Of a DNA stretch of 64,000 nt, positions 63,922 to 64,000 are shown one piece after another (within the stretch, counting starts at the first letter, position 1; each line of letters begins with the position of its first letter). The translations under genes were made by a program, and so were the position numbers. This DNA is from Loxodes magnus. Taxonomy: Eukaryota > Ciliophora > Karyorelictea > Loxodida > Loxodidae. Location of the stretch: NCBI GenBank assembly GCA_946699065.1, contig CAMPDV010002158.1, positions 1 to 64,000 on the forward strand. Direction: 5' to 3'. Below the pieces are notes generated by a model that was not told where the DNA came from, did no database searches, and saw only the letters and a program-made list of their open reading frames with translations.

Positions 63922-64000
63922 TAGGCTAACTTTCATCTACAAGCATATCTTGACAAACCGAATACAGATTCGTAATTGTGACATTATTACTAACATTTTG
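63922..64000 (+). repeat. 130-bp non-canonical segment, copy 5 (cut by window end)
   Basis: The first 79 bases match copy 1 by eye, 1,128 bp (2 x 564) downstream. It shows that the 564-bp repeat continues beyond the window. Confidence 0.9.

Larger units (their letters stand above)
1..64000 (+). repeat. Satellite DNA array, ~80-bp monomer, spans whole window
   Basis: Every line up to about 62,790 is a head-to-tail copy of one monomer. Most copies are exactly 80 bp, with common 79- and 81-bp forms. Constant anchors are ACTTTTCTAAATACTTA and CTCAAAGCATACT. The strand is nearly devoid of G (3 of 80 bases in a typical monomer) and about 30% GC. I saw no inverted monomer and no transposon, tRNA, rRNA or protein-coding interruption. 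The array runs off both ends, so its true size is unknown. A gene-free tandem array of this size is typical of eukaryotic centromeric, pericentromeric or subtelomeric heterochromatin; that placement is inferred, not seen. I do not recognise the family. Confidence 0.97.
62732..64000 (+). repeat. 564-bp HindIII-bearing higher-order repeat
   Basis: Here AAAGCAT becomes AAAGCTT, creating HindIII sites at 62,732, 62,974, 63,216, 63,296, 63,538, 63,780 and 63,860, with spacing 242, 242, 80, 242, 242, 80. Each unit is a 130-bp unusual segment, one monomer stretch (112 bp), a second 130-bp segment, and two monomers (192 bp). Copy 1 is 62,794-63,357, copy 2 is 63,358-63,921, and a third starts at 63,922 and runs off the window. 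The two full copies appear identical by eye, unlike any HOR in the rest of the window. Confidence 0.92.

Noticed and set aside
1-64000. CRISPR array
   Set aside because: Spacing is constant and there are no unique spacers; every part of the unit is repeated.
1-64000. CENP-B box
   Set aside because: I saw no match to the mammalian 17-bp core (TTCG with downstream CGGGA). TTCG does occur in TTCTTCGC, but nothing like CGGGA follows.
1-64000. Low-complexity or simple-sequence (microsatellite) tract
   Set aside because: The pyrimidine-rich look suggests it, but the true period is about 80 bp with fixed non-repetitive anchors such as CTCAAAGCATACT.

Overview
The window holds no gene that I can support. 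It is one continuous block of satellite DNA. An AT-rich monomer of about 80 bp is repeated head to tail from base 1 to about 62,790, roughly 785 monomers, all in the same orientation. Both ends of the window lie inside the array. A homogeneous array of tens of kilobases with nested higher-order repeats (HORs) points to nuclear heterochromatin of a eukaryote, such as centromeric, pericentromeric or subtelomeric DNA. I do not recognise the family and cannot name the organism.

The monomer is built of a pyrimidine-rich half (ACTT, CTTCTT and TTTTCTT words), the anchors ACTTTTCTAAATACTTA and CTCAAAGCATACT, and a variable tail around CCTTAAAACTGAAA. The + strand is very poor in G: a typical monomer has 35 T, 21 C, 21 A and 3 G. 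Variants fall into recurring linked classes. A: CTTTAAACTGAAACGCTAC, followed by TCTCTTCTTAC. B: CTTTAAACTGAAAATCTATT. C: CTCGAAGC with CCATAATACTGAAACTC. D: TTATCAAAG with GCATGCTCCTT, containing a SphI site. E: ACTACTTAAAACTGAAATTC. F: AATATTTAAATTC followed by TTAATCCAC, containing a SwaI site. G: TTTAAACTTAAAATC. A 79-bp form ending in TTACTTACTTCTTCGC is common.

Layout by position of these variants: 1-5.5 kb, duplications at 2,308 and 2,945 bp; 5.6-8.1 kb, shifts of 1,359, 1,280 and 1,920 bp; 11.5-13.3 kb, a triplicated block; 15.1-17.7 kb, a 1,118-bp HOR; 17.7-34.9 kb, a mosaic of re-used modules (shifts 2,317, 3,755, 6,071 and 4,709 bp); 35.7-42.3 kb, a block that returns at 55.3-62.3 kb, about 20 kb away; 37.5-38.4 kb, a 560-bp HOR; 42.4-48.4 kb, HORs of 562 and 2,075 bp; 48.4-54.0 kb, HORs of 1,916, about 399 and 558/718 bp.

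The last 1.3 kb is the most distinctive part. From about 62,730 the monomers switch to a HindIII-bearing form (AAGCTT in place of AAGCAT). They are interrupted at 62,794, 63,036, 63,358, 63,600 and 63,922 by a 130-bp segment of quite different composition. Together they form a 564-bp HOR whose two complete copies look identical by eye, so it is probably the most recently amplified part of the window. The 130-bp segment keeps the 80-bp register and shares an in-phase motif with the monomer, so it may be an old diverged pair of monomers rather than an inserted element.

All repeat relationships were found by reading and indexing rare variants by hand. Boundaries are good to a few tens of bases unless stated otherwise.
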